From Macrotrachela quadricornifera (Eukaryota > Rotifera > Eurotatoria > Philodinida > Philodinidae): a DNA stretch of 64,000 nt. Under the pieces are notes generated by a model. It had not been told where the DNA came from. It saw nothing but the letters and a program-made list of their open reading frames with translations, and searched no databases. Position numbers and translations under genes: made by a program. The DNA lies in assembly GCA_022393335.1 (NCBI GenBank), contig JAJEKB010020725.1, forward strand, positions 85,106 to 149,105. The letters are read 5' to 3'. Shown here piece by piece: positions 1-11,069 of the stretch (position 1 is its first letter; each line of letters opens with the position of its first letter).

Positions 1-274
1 CACTCCAGCAATAGTAATACCGGTTTTATTCCAACGAAGTACTGGTACAGTATCTACAAAATTATAAGAGAAGTTTTCTGATAGAATATGTTGTCGAATG
101 AATTATCGCACTGTTGACTGTGTTTGTTTTTGAAGAAACTTTGATTAAAAGTATTGTTACGATCGCTGCAAAAATGAATATCAAAATCAAACCAATCATC
201 AATGAAGAAATCTGACATTGCCATGTGCAGCTACCATACAAATAAATGACAATATTCATAAGAAAATAAAACAT
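1..274 (-). CDS. Partial 5' end of a possible membrane-anchored NHL-repeat protein
   Basis: The ORF at 62-274 encodes a hydrophobic segment (about residues 24-45, MIGLILIFIFAAIVTILLIK) after a short Cys-containing N-terminus, as in a type II membrane protein. Just beyond its stop, another frame running off the window edge reads VPVLRWNKTGITIAGV, which resembles the start of bdelloid NHL-repeat proteins (W-x-x-x-G-I-T-x-A-G). A one-base frameshift or an unseen splice would be needed to join them. The gene continues outside the window, so the repeats themselves are not visible and the family call is tentative. The start codon may lie in an earlier exon. Confidence 0.3.
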
Positions 275-1580
275 ACATATTCTTTTCTTTTCTTTCTGGC
301 GATCGATGATGATTTTGAATTATTTCTCTTTGGTCTGTTCTCTGTATTCATTCAATATGTGGATAGAGATAAAAAAGAAATTATAATTCATCTCATGTTT
401 ATTTTATCTATAATAAAACACCTCCTTTTTTTGTGCAACTACTTTCAACGATTGAGATAGATGTAAACGACTAATATTTCGATCGATTTGATTTGACTAT
501 TAAATAAAAAGTAGAATTATTAAATGAATATATCGTTCATATTTTACAAACGTTTGTTATTGGTTCGGTTTTTGCTTGAGATAGAGAACGAGATTTTCGA
601 TGAATTCTATTGATTTTGATCGAATGGGTCTTCGCCGTTTCGGTATTCTATTTTTCATACAAAATAAAAATGCTGTAAAAGCACATATCTTACCAAATAT
701 AAACTACGAGGATTAATTGATGATCTGATTGTTGCATGGATCACGACACTGGGTAATTTAGTCGATTTTGGTTGCAGCTGATGACACGAAAGAGAATACT
801 TCATCAGATTTATAGTAAAAAAAAAGAACAAGTACGAACTTTTTTCCTATCAATTGATCGATGACGAGTAGCTTTAATGACATGTGTTGGAGTTGGTAGA
901 ACATGATCTAGCACAAAAGAAATAATTAGACTTAAATAGATACGATATAATGACCATCACCACTTTTCTGTTGAATAATTCTTCGATTTCTCATGATTAG
1001 AATTTGCTCCGTACAGTGCAACATAATGTTATATATATATGTAACACAAAAAATAATTAATTACTTTATAGTCTTCTTGAATACATAAAGCCATATAGTG
1101 ACTGTGTATGTTTATATATCTCTGACAAAAAGAAGGTGGAATATGTATTTTCAACACATTTTCACCAAAAAAAAGCATATTTTTCGAGTTACAATCACAT
1201 ATTCTGAAAGCCCGTGAAATTTTCTATCATCTTCCATAATGAGATTTTTCTTTAGATCTGTTCATTACAAAAAAATCCAGTGAAAGAAATACGTATTGAT
1301 GTCTAAATTCCCCGAGCACAATTCTTTCCACCATAGAATCTATCACCCACTATACTTGTTAACTATCTTGCATCTGTATATTACAGTATCATTGAAGTAA
1401 TACATAGACATCAAGATGTAATTACTTCACTCGATGATTGTATTTTGAAAAATATGTGTTTTTGGTAAAAATGTCTTGAAAATACACATCCCAACTTCTT
1501 TTTTCCAGCTCTCTTCACAGATCGATGTCGACAAGGGAGAAAGATAATTAAATTGATCTCTATAATAGTATGAAGAGATT
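275..1580. other. Intergenic AT-rich DNA with a small repeat remnant
   Basis: No convincing ORF is present. Bases about 1196-1238 resemble a segment of the foldback element at 25055-26269 (shared CACATATTCTG and CTATCATC words), so this is probably a decayed fragment of that repeat family. Nothing else was recognised. Confidence 0.4.
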
Positions 1581-1715
1581 GCAGTCTATAGATAGGCTCT
1601 TCTAGCAATGAACGAGATGTTTTCTATGAACGTAATGTCACGAAAAAAAGGTATGTGAGCTCCCAACAAGACTATTTTTGATACCATCGATAGATTTATG
1701 CTTCTTTTCTCCAGT
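1581..1715. repeat. Dispersed repeat, copy 1
   Basis: Starts GCAGTCTATAGATAGGCTCT and ends near a CTTCTTTTCTCCAG word. The same series of words, in the same order and orientation, recurs at about 43632-43895, where the copy is longer. Shared words include TCTTCTAGCAA, GGTATGTGAGCTCC and TATTTTTGA. It is non-coding and no terminal repeats were identified. Confidence 0.5.
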
Positions 1716-1860
1716 ATTAGAGTGAATTTAAAATATCTTTAATATCTTATCTCTGATTTATTTAAATTCTTGAATATCTGTGAATAGAAAAAAAGACATA
1801 TCAAATGAACAAAAATTTTCAAAAATGAAATCAGTGAATTTCTTGGTAGTCTTATCCACA

Positions 1861-3147
1861 TCAGTCTTTCTTTATATTTGGATCGGTTTCGCGTAATGAT
1901 TGAGTTTGTGGAAACATGTTGATATACTCCTTGAAACGATGTTCAATTCCTTCATGTGTCAAACCAAACTGTTCGAGTGAGTAGGTGTTTCGACCTTGTT
2001 TTCCTTGAGGATTTTCACGTAGCCACGTTTGCATAGCTGATTCGAATTCTTCTGACCAGACGAATCCGAAATGATCGTAAATACGACGAACAGTATCAAT
2101 TGGTTGTGCAATAAGTTCATCATAGAATATATCTAAAACAGGAAAATCTGGATGCGCACGTCGGACTTCGATCAGTTTCTGAACGATAAAATCCAATACA
2201 TCTAAGCTGTTTTCATCAAGTGATTTTAGATTATTCGTAGCGTCTTCACTTTCACTCTCGAGATAAACACTACTAAACGCACGCATCGCACGAAGAGCTG
2301 AAGGTAATGCCTCATCTAGTTTACGATGTGTCACGATTAATGAAGTCGATGGATAATGTTGTATGAAAATATTCAGATAGATAGCGTGACTCGGTGATTT
2401 AAAGAGCCAATGAGAGCGAGGAGCATCTACATTATTTAACAATTCTATAAAATTTTGATGATAATCGTACGCATAATTTTTGTTTGGTTCATCTTTGAAC
2501 CATTGAACAAATTCAGTTTTGTCTCGAGCTTTAAGGATATAATTGATCCAATTAGTACCAACCTGATAAAGAATATAATTATCTTCTTCATAGGCTAATT
2601 GAGGATGTGAAGCATATAGTTCCTTTTCATAGTTAGTCAATCCTAGTGAAACCAACATTTCACTGAATGCACGCATCGCGACTTGACGTTTTTCTTGACC
2701 AGCGGTATCTGAGCGAGTGATGGGCGGAATCGGTTGCATAATGTCGGAGAGAAGTGTCGCTCGACATGCTGGATCACAAGCAAGCAAATTATAGAGAAGT
2801 GTTGAGCCAGTACGAGGCAAACCAGTGATCATCAGTGGACGAGGCATGGGTTTTGCGTTTGTTTTTAGTTCAGGATGAGTAGCTATATAATTAAGTACAC
2901 GTTTACAGGTTGCATACTGTTCCTCGAGTGTTATACAGAACAGATGACGACCAATAGGTGATAGATGGTCACCATTGAGCACACTACGAGCATTTAATCT
3001 CATCGCATTTAAGATTTCAGTATGGTAATTGAATTGTGCTTTGGCTTCCGTACAAAGATCATCATCAGATAGGATAACGTTTGTCCGAAGATCATGACAT
3101 ATTTTCACATCCTTCTCACACTTAGAATGAGTTGCTTCTGTCATCAT
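1861..3147 (-). CDS. Sulfotransferase family protein
   Basis: Intronless 428-aa ORF beginning with tandem ATG codons. Residues about 106-120 (MITGLPRTGSTLLYN) form the 5'-phosphosulfate-binding loop of PAPS-dependent sulfotransferases. VTHRKLDEALPSALR near residue 280 fits the 3'-phosphate-binding region. The length and the GLPRTGST loop match the Sulfotransfer_3-type proteins common in bacteria and found in some invertebrates. These transfer sulfate from PAPS to small molecules or glycans; the acceptor cannot be told from sequence. No signal peptide is visible, so it is probably cytosolic. The lack of introns next to intron-bearing neighbours is compatible with horizontal origin, which is inference. 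It lies 629 bp from the 3' end of the kelch gene, on the same strand. Confidence 0.85.
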   Translation of the reverse strand: MMTEATHSKCEKDVKICHDLRTNVILSDDDLCTEAKAQFNYHTEILNAMRLNARSVLNGDHLSPIGRHLFCITLEEQYATCKRVLNYIATHPELKTNAKPMPRPLMITGLPRTGSTLLYNLLACDPACRATLLSDIMQPIPPITRSDTAGQEKRQVAMRAFSEMLVSLGLTNYEKELYASHPQLAYEEDNYILYQVGTNWINYILKARDKTEFVQWFKDEPNKNYAYDYHQNFIELLNNVDAPRSHWLFKSPSHAIYLNIFIQHYPSTSLIVTHRKLDEALPSALRAMRAFSSVYLESESEDATNNLKSLDENSLDVLDFIVQKLIEVRRAHPDFPVLDIFYDELIAQPIDTVRRIYDHFGFVWSEEFESAMQTWLRENPQGKQGRNTYSLEQFGLTHEGIEHRFKEYINMFPQTQSLRETDPNIKKD

Positions 3148-3776
3148 TTTTTTTGGTAAATATGAGTGAAGTATCTATTTTTATACTATCGTTTCTCCTT
3201 CTCTGTCGATCGTTCTCTTAGAAATGTTTCATTTACCTTGATCAATACTACTAGGAATAAAAACCTGTAATTATAGAAGTAATTATATTTTTTATCATGA
3301 CTTGCAATCATATAAAATTGATAATATTTTCAAACTAGTCATGTGTATCGTTTATTTTTACTCTATCACATTAATTTCGTCATAAATTTGTGTTTAAATC
3401 ATAAATTTTTCAATAACTTTTGATAGAAACAAAATAGAGAAATGAGGTTTTTACCATTGGAAAGAAACGATGAAGAGGCATCAAATCGTAAATTTTAGAA
3501 ATTCCTAGCATGATTTGTTATAGGATATTTTATGGTAAAAAAATACAGAATATGAAACTCGTAATTTGGTGAAATGTTTTTTGATGATTCTATCGATGTA
3601 ACATTTTCTTATGATTTCATGCTAATAAATGACAATAATTTATTTATATTGTTCTTAAATATTTGAATTTTTCTGATCATCCTTACGTCCAGCAATATCT
3701 AACGCATTTCCTTGCTATTTATTATTATGGTAGCTGTGTCATAATATTCTCTCGTATTCGTATTAGCTACATTTAT
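3148..3776. other. Intergenic spacer
   Basis: AT-rich DNA between the 5' end of the sulfotransferase and the 3' end of the kelch gene. It should hold the sulfotransferase promoter, but no clear element was recognised. Confidence 0.5.
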
Positions 3777-6700
3777 TCAAGTAGTTCTTGATGAATCATA
3801 TAATTCAGCACTATTTAGAAAGCCGCTGACATCAGTTCCACCAGTAACCAATACTTTTCCATTTGTTAACACGGATACTGCATGACCAGCACGAACACGA
3901 TTCATACTAGGAATTCTGGTCCAGGTTCCTGTCGATGGATTATACAACTCAGCAGAATTTAGTTCATTAGTAAACTTAGATCCACCAGTTACTAGTACCT
4001 GTCCATTTGGTAATACGGATGCTCTGTGCCACACTCGTGCATCATTTGTATTGCCAGTAGTTGTCCAACTTTCTGTTGATGGATCATACAACTCAGCACT
4101 GTATGAAAGGCCAACATTAAAACCAGTTCCACCAGTAATTAACACTTTCCCATCAAGTAATATGGATGCTGTATGTCCATGTCGTATGGCACTCATATTA
4201 CTAGTAATTGTCCAACTTCCTGTTATGGGATCATATAATTCAGAACTATTATAATAACTTAATTGACCACGATCGCTCATTCCACCAGTGATTAATACTT
4301 TTCCGTTCGTTAATACAGATGCTCTATGTCCTTGTCGGAAATAACTCATATTACCAGTTCTCGTCCAAATACCTGTTGATGGGTCATATAGTTCAGCACT
4401 ATTTTGTGTACCAAAACCTGGTGTGGATCCACCGGCAACCAGTACTTTTCCATTTGCTAATACAGATGCTGTATGAGATGATCGTCTATATATCATTCTA
4501 CCAGTAGCTGTCCAAGTTTCACTTGATGGATCATATAACTCAGCACTATTTAGTTCACCAAAGAAATTACTTCCACCGGCAACTAATACTTTTCCGTCGG
4601 TTAATAAAGACACTGTGTGAGAAATTCGTGCATCACTCATACTACCAACAATTGTCCAAGTTTCTGTTATTGGATCGTATAATTCAGAATGATTGAAATA
4701 ACTATTAGTACTTCCGCCAGTGATTAACACTTTTCCGTTTGTTAATACAATTGATGTGTGCTGAGGTCGTGCATAATTCATATTGCCAGTAAATGTCCAC
4801 GTTTCTGTTGATGGATCATACAAATCAGTAGTGTCTATAGGAGTGGCACCATTAGGAGATCCTCCAGCAACTATTACTTTTCCATTTTTTAATACGGATG
4901 CTGTGTGACCAACTCGTACATCATTCATACTGCCAATATATTCCCAAGTTTCTGTTATTGGATCATACACTTCAGCAAGATTAAGAGAATCGATTGCAAT
5001 TCCACCGGTAACCAACACTTTTCCATTTGTTAATACCGATGCTGTATGGAACCGTCGCGCAACACTCATATTGCCAGTTATGGTCCAAGTTCCTGTTGAT
5101 GGATCAAATAACTCCGAAGTTTTTAAAGAATCTAAATTATTAGAAGTTCCACCTGTAACTAGTACTTTTCCATTTCGTAACACAGATGCAGTAGCCTCTT
5201 TTCGTGCATAATTCAAATTGCCAGTCATTGACCAAGTGTCATTTAAGGGATCATACAACTCAGAATTATTTAACAAGCCATCATTATTGGATCCACCAGT
5301 AACTAATACGTTTCCATTGATTAATATAGATGATGTGTGTGATGATCGTCCATAATTCATATTACTAATATTTGTCCAAGTTTCAGTTGATGGATCATAC
5401 AACTCAGAACTATTTAGACCCTTATTCATATAAACAGATCCACCAGTAACTAGTACCTTTCCATCGAGTAAAACAGATGCTCTATGATCAATGCGGTCAT
5501 AATTCAGATTGCCAGTGATTGTCCAAGCTCTTGTTGATGGATGAAATAACTCGGAAGTTTTTACAGGACTAACACCATTTATAGTTCCACCAATGACTAG
5601 CACATTTCCATTTTCCATAACGCATGCAACATGTCTATCACGGATATAAGTCATACCACTAATATTGGTCCAAATTCCTGTTGATGAATCATACAACTCA
5701 GCACTATTCATAGAGCCACCATTGTCGCTTCCACCAGCTACTAATACTGTTCCATCTCCTAATAAAGATGCTGTGTGCCAATTTCATCTATAATTCATCT
5801 TGCTATTGATGGTCCAACTTCCTATTGATGAATCGTACAACTCAGCACTGTCGAGAGAACCAAAACCAGATGCAAATCCGCCCATGACTAACACTTTCCC
5901 ACTATTTAATACTGTTACCGTATGATCAAATCGTACATGATTCATGCTACCAATAATTGTCCATGTTCCTTTTGATGAATCATACAACTCGACACTATTC
6001 AAATCTCCAATCTTAAATCCACCGGCTACTAACACCTTTCCATTTTCTAATATAGATGCTGTGTGACCATCTCGCGAATCATGCATACTACCGGTAATTG
6101 TCCAAGTTTTTGTGGATGGATCATACAACTCAGCATTACTTGAATTATCAGTATTAATAGTACCACCAACAACTAACACTTTTCCATTTCGTAATATAGA
6201 TGCAGTGTGATGAAATCGTGCATGCTTCATGCTATCAATGGCTGTCCAAGTTTCTGTTGACGGATCATACAACTCTGTACTATTTAGATATTCATCATTA
6301 CTAGATCCACCAGCAACCAGTACACTTCCATTCGGAAATATGGATGCTGTGTGGAATGAACGTGCATTATTCATGTTATCAGTAGGTGTCCAAATTCCTG
6401 TTAATGGATCATATATCTCAACACTATTCAAATCATTTTTACCATCACGCCCTCCAGTGACTAACACCTTCCCGTTTGCCAATAGCGTTGCTTTATGTTT
6501 CTGCCGTGCACGATTCATGTTACTAACAATTGTCCAGGTTCCTGCTAATGGATCAAACAGCTCAGCACTATTTAAATCAACATTACCATTGTATCCACCA
6601 GTAACTAATACTTTCCCATTTGTTAATACCGATGCTGTATGATCACATCGTATTTGATTCATATTACTGGTAGTGGTCCAAGTTTCTGTTAATGGATCAT

Positions 6701-7844
6701 ACAGTTCAGAACTATTTAGATGATCACCATGAGCAGATCCACCTGTAACTAATACTTTTCCATCTCTTAATATAGATGCTGTATGTCGACTTCGTGCATT
6801 TTTCATATTACCAGTTATAGACCATCCTAGGATGAATAGTCTACATATATTTATTACTAGTAAATGTAGTTATCAATGTTCAAGATCATCTCACTAAGTC
6901 ATGTTTTTCGAGATGTTTTCACATTTTTATATGGTTTATTGGTCTCCAAGTAACTCGTCGCAATAAGTATTAAATATTCGAAGTTTCTTATGAATTTTAC
7001 ATATATAAATTGTGCCTATTGTGCAAAAGTCTGACAGATTTGAGCAAAAAATCCAATTCTAAAAATTTTGTAGCGTTTCAGCTGCCTCTGCTGATTCTAA
7101 AGCCGAGTTTGCAAAAAATACTCCCAAAAAGATCCATGGAAGGAAATTCAAAAATTCCGTCCCGAGCTTTGTGTACCTCTTACTCTGACAAAGTCATTTT
7201 GATGCTTTTGTAAGCTGAAAATTCGGTTTACTACAGCCTATTGAGTTGAGATTTTTATCAGAAGCATATCTCACCAGAATCACTCATCTTTGGAAATTTC
7301 ACACCAAACGAAGAATTCTAAGTGAGAAATTCATCGTGAGAGGACTTTAAGAGCTTGCAGAAAACTGATTTAATTTTCAGATTGCTCAGTTATAAAACAC
7401 AAATGTCTGACGTTAAACTAGGATTTAACGAAGTTAACAAGCGTTACTCTGAAACATACCTGATGGCAGAGGTATGCCGGTGCTTGTTGTTGTCGTCGAA
7501 GATGTGATTGTTGAAGATGTGGATACTGATGTTGTGGTTGTTGTTGTTGAAGATGTGGATACTGATGTTGTGGTTGTTGTTGTTGAAGATGTGGATGCTG
7601 ATGTTGTTGTTGTTGTTATCGTTCGAGATGTTGGTGTTAGTCGTGATGTTACAGTGGTAGTTGTGGTGATTTCTGATTTCTTTGGTACAAGAATGACAAA
7701 TTTTAACAACAAAGAAAGAGTAATTATAAAGATTGCAAAAACAATAAAGGAGATACAGATGACCTTAAACCACCGATGATGCCACCATTTACTTCGTCGA
7801 ATAATTCCAATAACACCTTCACTGTAAGCTGGATTTTGATGCAT
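3777..7844 (-). CDS. Giant type II membrane kelch-repeat protein with one in-frame TGA
   Basis: Two-exon model: exon 1 7460-7844, exon 2 3777-6826, 1145 codons including both stops. Exon 1 encodes a basic cytoplasmic tail, a membrane anchor (about residues 28-50) and a long Thr/Ser stalk (runs of TTTTTT and STSSTT). Exon 2 encodes 21 kelch-like repeats of about 47-51 residues, each with the pattern M-N-x-A-R-x-x-H-T-A-S-x-L, NGKVLVTGG, SAELYDPSTGTWT. This predicts an extracellular beta-propeller array, probably for binding or recognition. The intron (6827-7459, 633 nt) has a GTATGT donor and an AG acceptor, and the phases join exactly. The reading frame is broken by a TGA at 5784-5786 in repeat 8, at the conserved Arg position, consistent with CGA to TGA. 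Repeats continue in frame on both sides. It may be a recent pseudogene, a non-functional allele or a sequence error. Confidence 0.8.
6827..7459 (-). other. Intron of the kelch gene
   Basis: Begins GTATGTTTC and ends CTAG on the minus strand. At 633 nt it is about ten times longer than most introns in this window, so it may contain an old insertion. No inverted repeat or ORF of note was seen in it. Confidence 0.65.
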
Positions 7845-8616
7845 ATTATACTCTAAAAAATTAAACTAAAAAAAAGAACGAGTTGTTGGTAGATGGAACT
7901 TTATATATATATATCAGTGTCATATAAAACACAAAAGATAAATAATATCACGTGCACCGTCACAAAGTTAGTTACAATCTTATCTTTACGTTAATAGATT
8001 TACATGAGAACATGTTAAGACAAAACTATGGTTTGCTTGGAAGTTTTGTAACGACAAATTATCTTACGTTAACGCCATTTTTTATTCACCTCATATGGCA
8101 GTTCTAGGTAACATATACCTAGGGGCTACCGGGATTTATTGCCGTATTAAGATTTTCGTGCATCCTCAGTTGACTGCTGTTCCCTCACCCTCACCCTCTA
8201 GTGAGTTTGTTTAAAAGGAAAGAATATGCATATCAAATATGAATTGTTTTAGAAGTGAGATGATACAGTATGCTTGTCGAGTGTTAGTCGATTGTATTCA
8301 AATGTTTTTTTTCTCAAAGTTATATAAATGTATTATTTGTATTGATGTATACAACAATGTGGTCACTTAATATTTGATCCAATCGAAATTTGTTTGCTAT
8401 TGCATCGTGTTTATTTGTTTATATCAGAATGAACATCATCGATTTTTTTGGTTATGATGTTAAAGATCTTTCAAAATTGATTAGCAAATTTTATCACAGT
8501 CAGTAAGAATATGATTACTGTTTATATGATGCTTTGCTTTCCAACTGACAGAATTCAAATATTTTGAATATATAATTAAACAAAATTTTTCTTTTCAAAT
8601 AAATAGCAATTCAAAT
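7845..8616. other. Intergenic region with a dispersed repeat
   Basis: Contains the putative kelch promoter side, with a TATATATATATC run at about 7902-7913. It also holds a repeat segment (about 8125-8199), GGCTACCGGGATTTATT through CCTCAGTTGACTGCT, ending in CCCTCACCCTCACCCTC. A related segment lies in inverted orientation at 45410-45500. Confidence 0.45.
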
Positions 8617-10448
8617 CTAAGAAAAATCTATCCCACCATTCACTAAAATGCTTTGTCCAGTTATGTAATCAGAGTCTTTGCTTGCACGAAATGAAACTAA
8701 ATTCGCGACATCATCTGGATATTCTCTGCGACCAAGTGGAATCATTTTCAAAATATCTTCGAGAACGTCTTCTTTTGTCTTTCCTGGACATCTTGCAAAT
8801 TCTTCACGAATGCTGTCAGCCATTGATGTCTCAGTGTGTCCTAATAAATGGTGCAAAAGTCTTTGGAAAAATGTCAAGTTCTGTTACACCATCTTGCTGG
8901 CTTCTAAACCAGTCAAATTTTTTTTTGTTCAAAAGAGCGAAGTCTGAACTACAAAGTTTGTATCAGACATATTTTTCGAGGACGAATCTGAGAAGGAAGA
9001 AAATCGAAAAACCAAACACCTCTGAAAAAGGTCTTGCAACTTCACCGTTGCACAACATTCCTTTATATTTTCTGTTCATTTTTTTAATAGAAGAGAAAAA
9101 TAGAAAAACATATTAAATGGAGAGTTTTGTACTACAAAGAGTCCTCTTTTTAATGGTGTATTGTAAGTTGAATTTAGACTTCCTTTTTATAATAAAACAC
9201 AGTTTTTCTGAGATAGACTGTATAAACGGGTCGTTTTTATTCTCTGACTGTTTTACAGAGACAAAAGATATTTTTTGAATTAGTTTTTCAACCAACCCGC
9301 TATATACTGGTATATTTTGAAGCAATAATTCTCAGAAAATTCATTCTATGCATGATTTCTGGACACAAACCCTGATATTTTTTTTAGCTAACTCGCCTTT
9401 ACGAAACACTTCATTTTACAAATATTTCAGTTTCTAAAGTTTTTCTTTAGCGCACGCAGAACAACTCTAAAATATCCTATCAAAGATGATATCGATAGAG
9501 TTTTTGATGTCCCAGATTTTCGTTTATTTTCTTTGTTCCAATTCGGTCGATGCAGCCAAGAATAATCGGATAATACAGAATTTTGAAGTTGCAAGACCTT
9601 TCTCAGAGGTGTTTGGTTTTTCGATTTTCTTCCTTCTCAGATTCGTCCTCGAAAAATATGTCTGATACAAACTTTGTAGTTCAGACTTCGCTCTTTCGAA
9701 CAAAAAAAAATTTGACTGGTTGAGAAGCCAGCAAGATGGTGTAACAGAACTTGACATTTTTCCAAAGACTTTTGCACCATTTATTAGTAAGACTTCTTAG
9801 ATTTGATATTTCAAAAATACAAAACATACCCGGACAATAACCATTGACTGTAATATTATATGGTGCCCATTCCATAGCAGCAGCTTGTGTTAAATCTCGC
9901 ACATCCCATTTTGTTGCGGAATAAGGACCGAGCATTCCACTTGATCTATATCCAACAGTGCTACAAGCGCCGATGATTTTTCCTCCTTTTCCTTGTTTCA
10001 TCATGATTTTTGCTGCTTCTTTATAACAAAGAAATATACCACGCATATTTACTGCAAATACTCTATCCCAATCTTCTACACTTGTATCTACGAGTGATTT
10101 CACTTTACAAATACCTGCATTTGCAACTACTACCTATATAATGGATTATAGAAGGAAAATGTTAAAACAATCAAAAAAAATAAAACTACAAACATCTAGA
10201 CTTTCTAGTTTTTGTGCAACCTCTTGCATCATTTTTTCGACTAATTCAGTCACAGATACATCAGCAATTATAGCAATAGATTTTCGACCAAGTTTTTCGA
10301 TTTCTTGTTGAAGATTTTGTAAATCAGAAGAATTAATTTCTAGATCATTGACAGCAATATTGAGACCGTCTTTAGCAAGTCTAAGAGCAATAGCACGTCC
10401 TATTCCTTGAGCAGCACCAATTACCAAAGCAACACGACTCATTTTCAA
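8617..10448 (-). CDS. Short-chain dehydrogenase/reductase, acetoin/diacetyl reductase-like
   Basis: Three exons: 10194-10448, 9830-10133 and 8617-8840, totalling 260 aa, a normal SDR length. Visible motifs in order: the dinucleotide-binding [10 protein letters not shown] near the N-terminus, VVVANAG, the catalytic Ser in GACSTVGY, the YSATK catalytic Tyr/Lys pair, NGYCPG, and the C-terminal [11 protein letters not shown]. The overall pattern resembles microbial and fungal acetoin(diacetyl) reductases, which interconvert diacetyl, acetoin and butanediol with NAD(H); the substrate is inference. Intron 1 (10134-10193) is 60 nt with a GTTTGT donor. Intron 2 (8841-9829) is 989 nt because a 941-bp MITE sits exactly at its acceptor; without it the intron would be 46 nt. 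The reading frame is intact through all junctions. Cytosolic; horizontal origin is plausible. Confidence 0.85.
8844..9784. mobile_element. Foldback MITE with about 200-bp inverted arms, in an SDR intron
   Basis: Arms of about 200 bp (8844-9048 and 9582-9784) are near-perfect inverted copies, with outer ends ATAAATGGTGCAAAAGTC. A TA dinucleotide flanks both ends (8842-8843 and 9785-9786), consistent with a TA target duplication as made by Tc1/mariner-type transposases. The centre holds no transposase. ORFs in the arms are fortuitous. Confidence 0.8.
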
Positions 10449-11069
10449 TAATAATCACTAAAAATAAAAGAGTTTAGTTACTTGAATAAATCTCTTCTTG
10501 GTTTTTATATAATATTCTTTTTCGTTATGTTTCGGCAGATGATACTGTCTTCTTGAAGTTGTTTCATGAAAAATAAAATGTGTCACAATGCATGCACATC
10601 TTAGTCTTTTCTCTTTCTTATCTATGATTATGATTTAATATTGAGTTGGTCAGATGATAGCGTCTAGAACGAGTGACTTTTCTTTTGTTATTTTGTTGCG
10701 ATCCATCATCAACTTCTAATAAGAATAAAAGTGAAAAACAATAGAACCAAGGTATATGTGTAGCCTCGCATATTTTATTTTATTTTCAACAAAGTTTGAA
10801 GACGATAGCGTCAACTATCCAAACATCATGGAAAACAACAAAGCATATTCTGGATGACGTAAAAAAAGGGATTTAATCAAATAATTAACACGTAATATTA
10901 TCTTCTTCGATGAGAAGTATTTTTACCAACAAATGATTGTTTTAATCTTATTTTTGCCTGGCATATCTTATTACTCACATACCTTGTACGCGCTTATATG
11001 TAACAAATCACTAGCAAAAAAGAAAAAAGTGAATCTTGCGAAACAAAACATTAGTTATAGGTAAGTGGG
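10449..11069. other. Intergenic region upstream of the SDR gene
   Basis: AT-rich, with no ORF or repeat structure recognised. The SDR promoter should lie in its left part, but no distinctive element is seen. Confidence 0.4.

Noticed and set aside
4051..4507. Plus-strand ORFs across the kelch repeats
   Set aside because: Antisense shadows of the repeat DNA, with no independent domain.
7474..7779. A 101-codon plus-strand ORF rich in Val and Asp
   Set aside because: It is the antisense of the Thr/Ser stalk of the kelch protein; the periodicity comes from ACA/ACT codons on the other strand.
8678..9757. ORFs around the SDR intron, including one read from both MITE arms
   Set aside because: They lie in the inverted arms of the MITE or overlap SDR exons antisense, and match no protein family.
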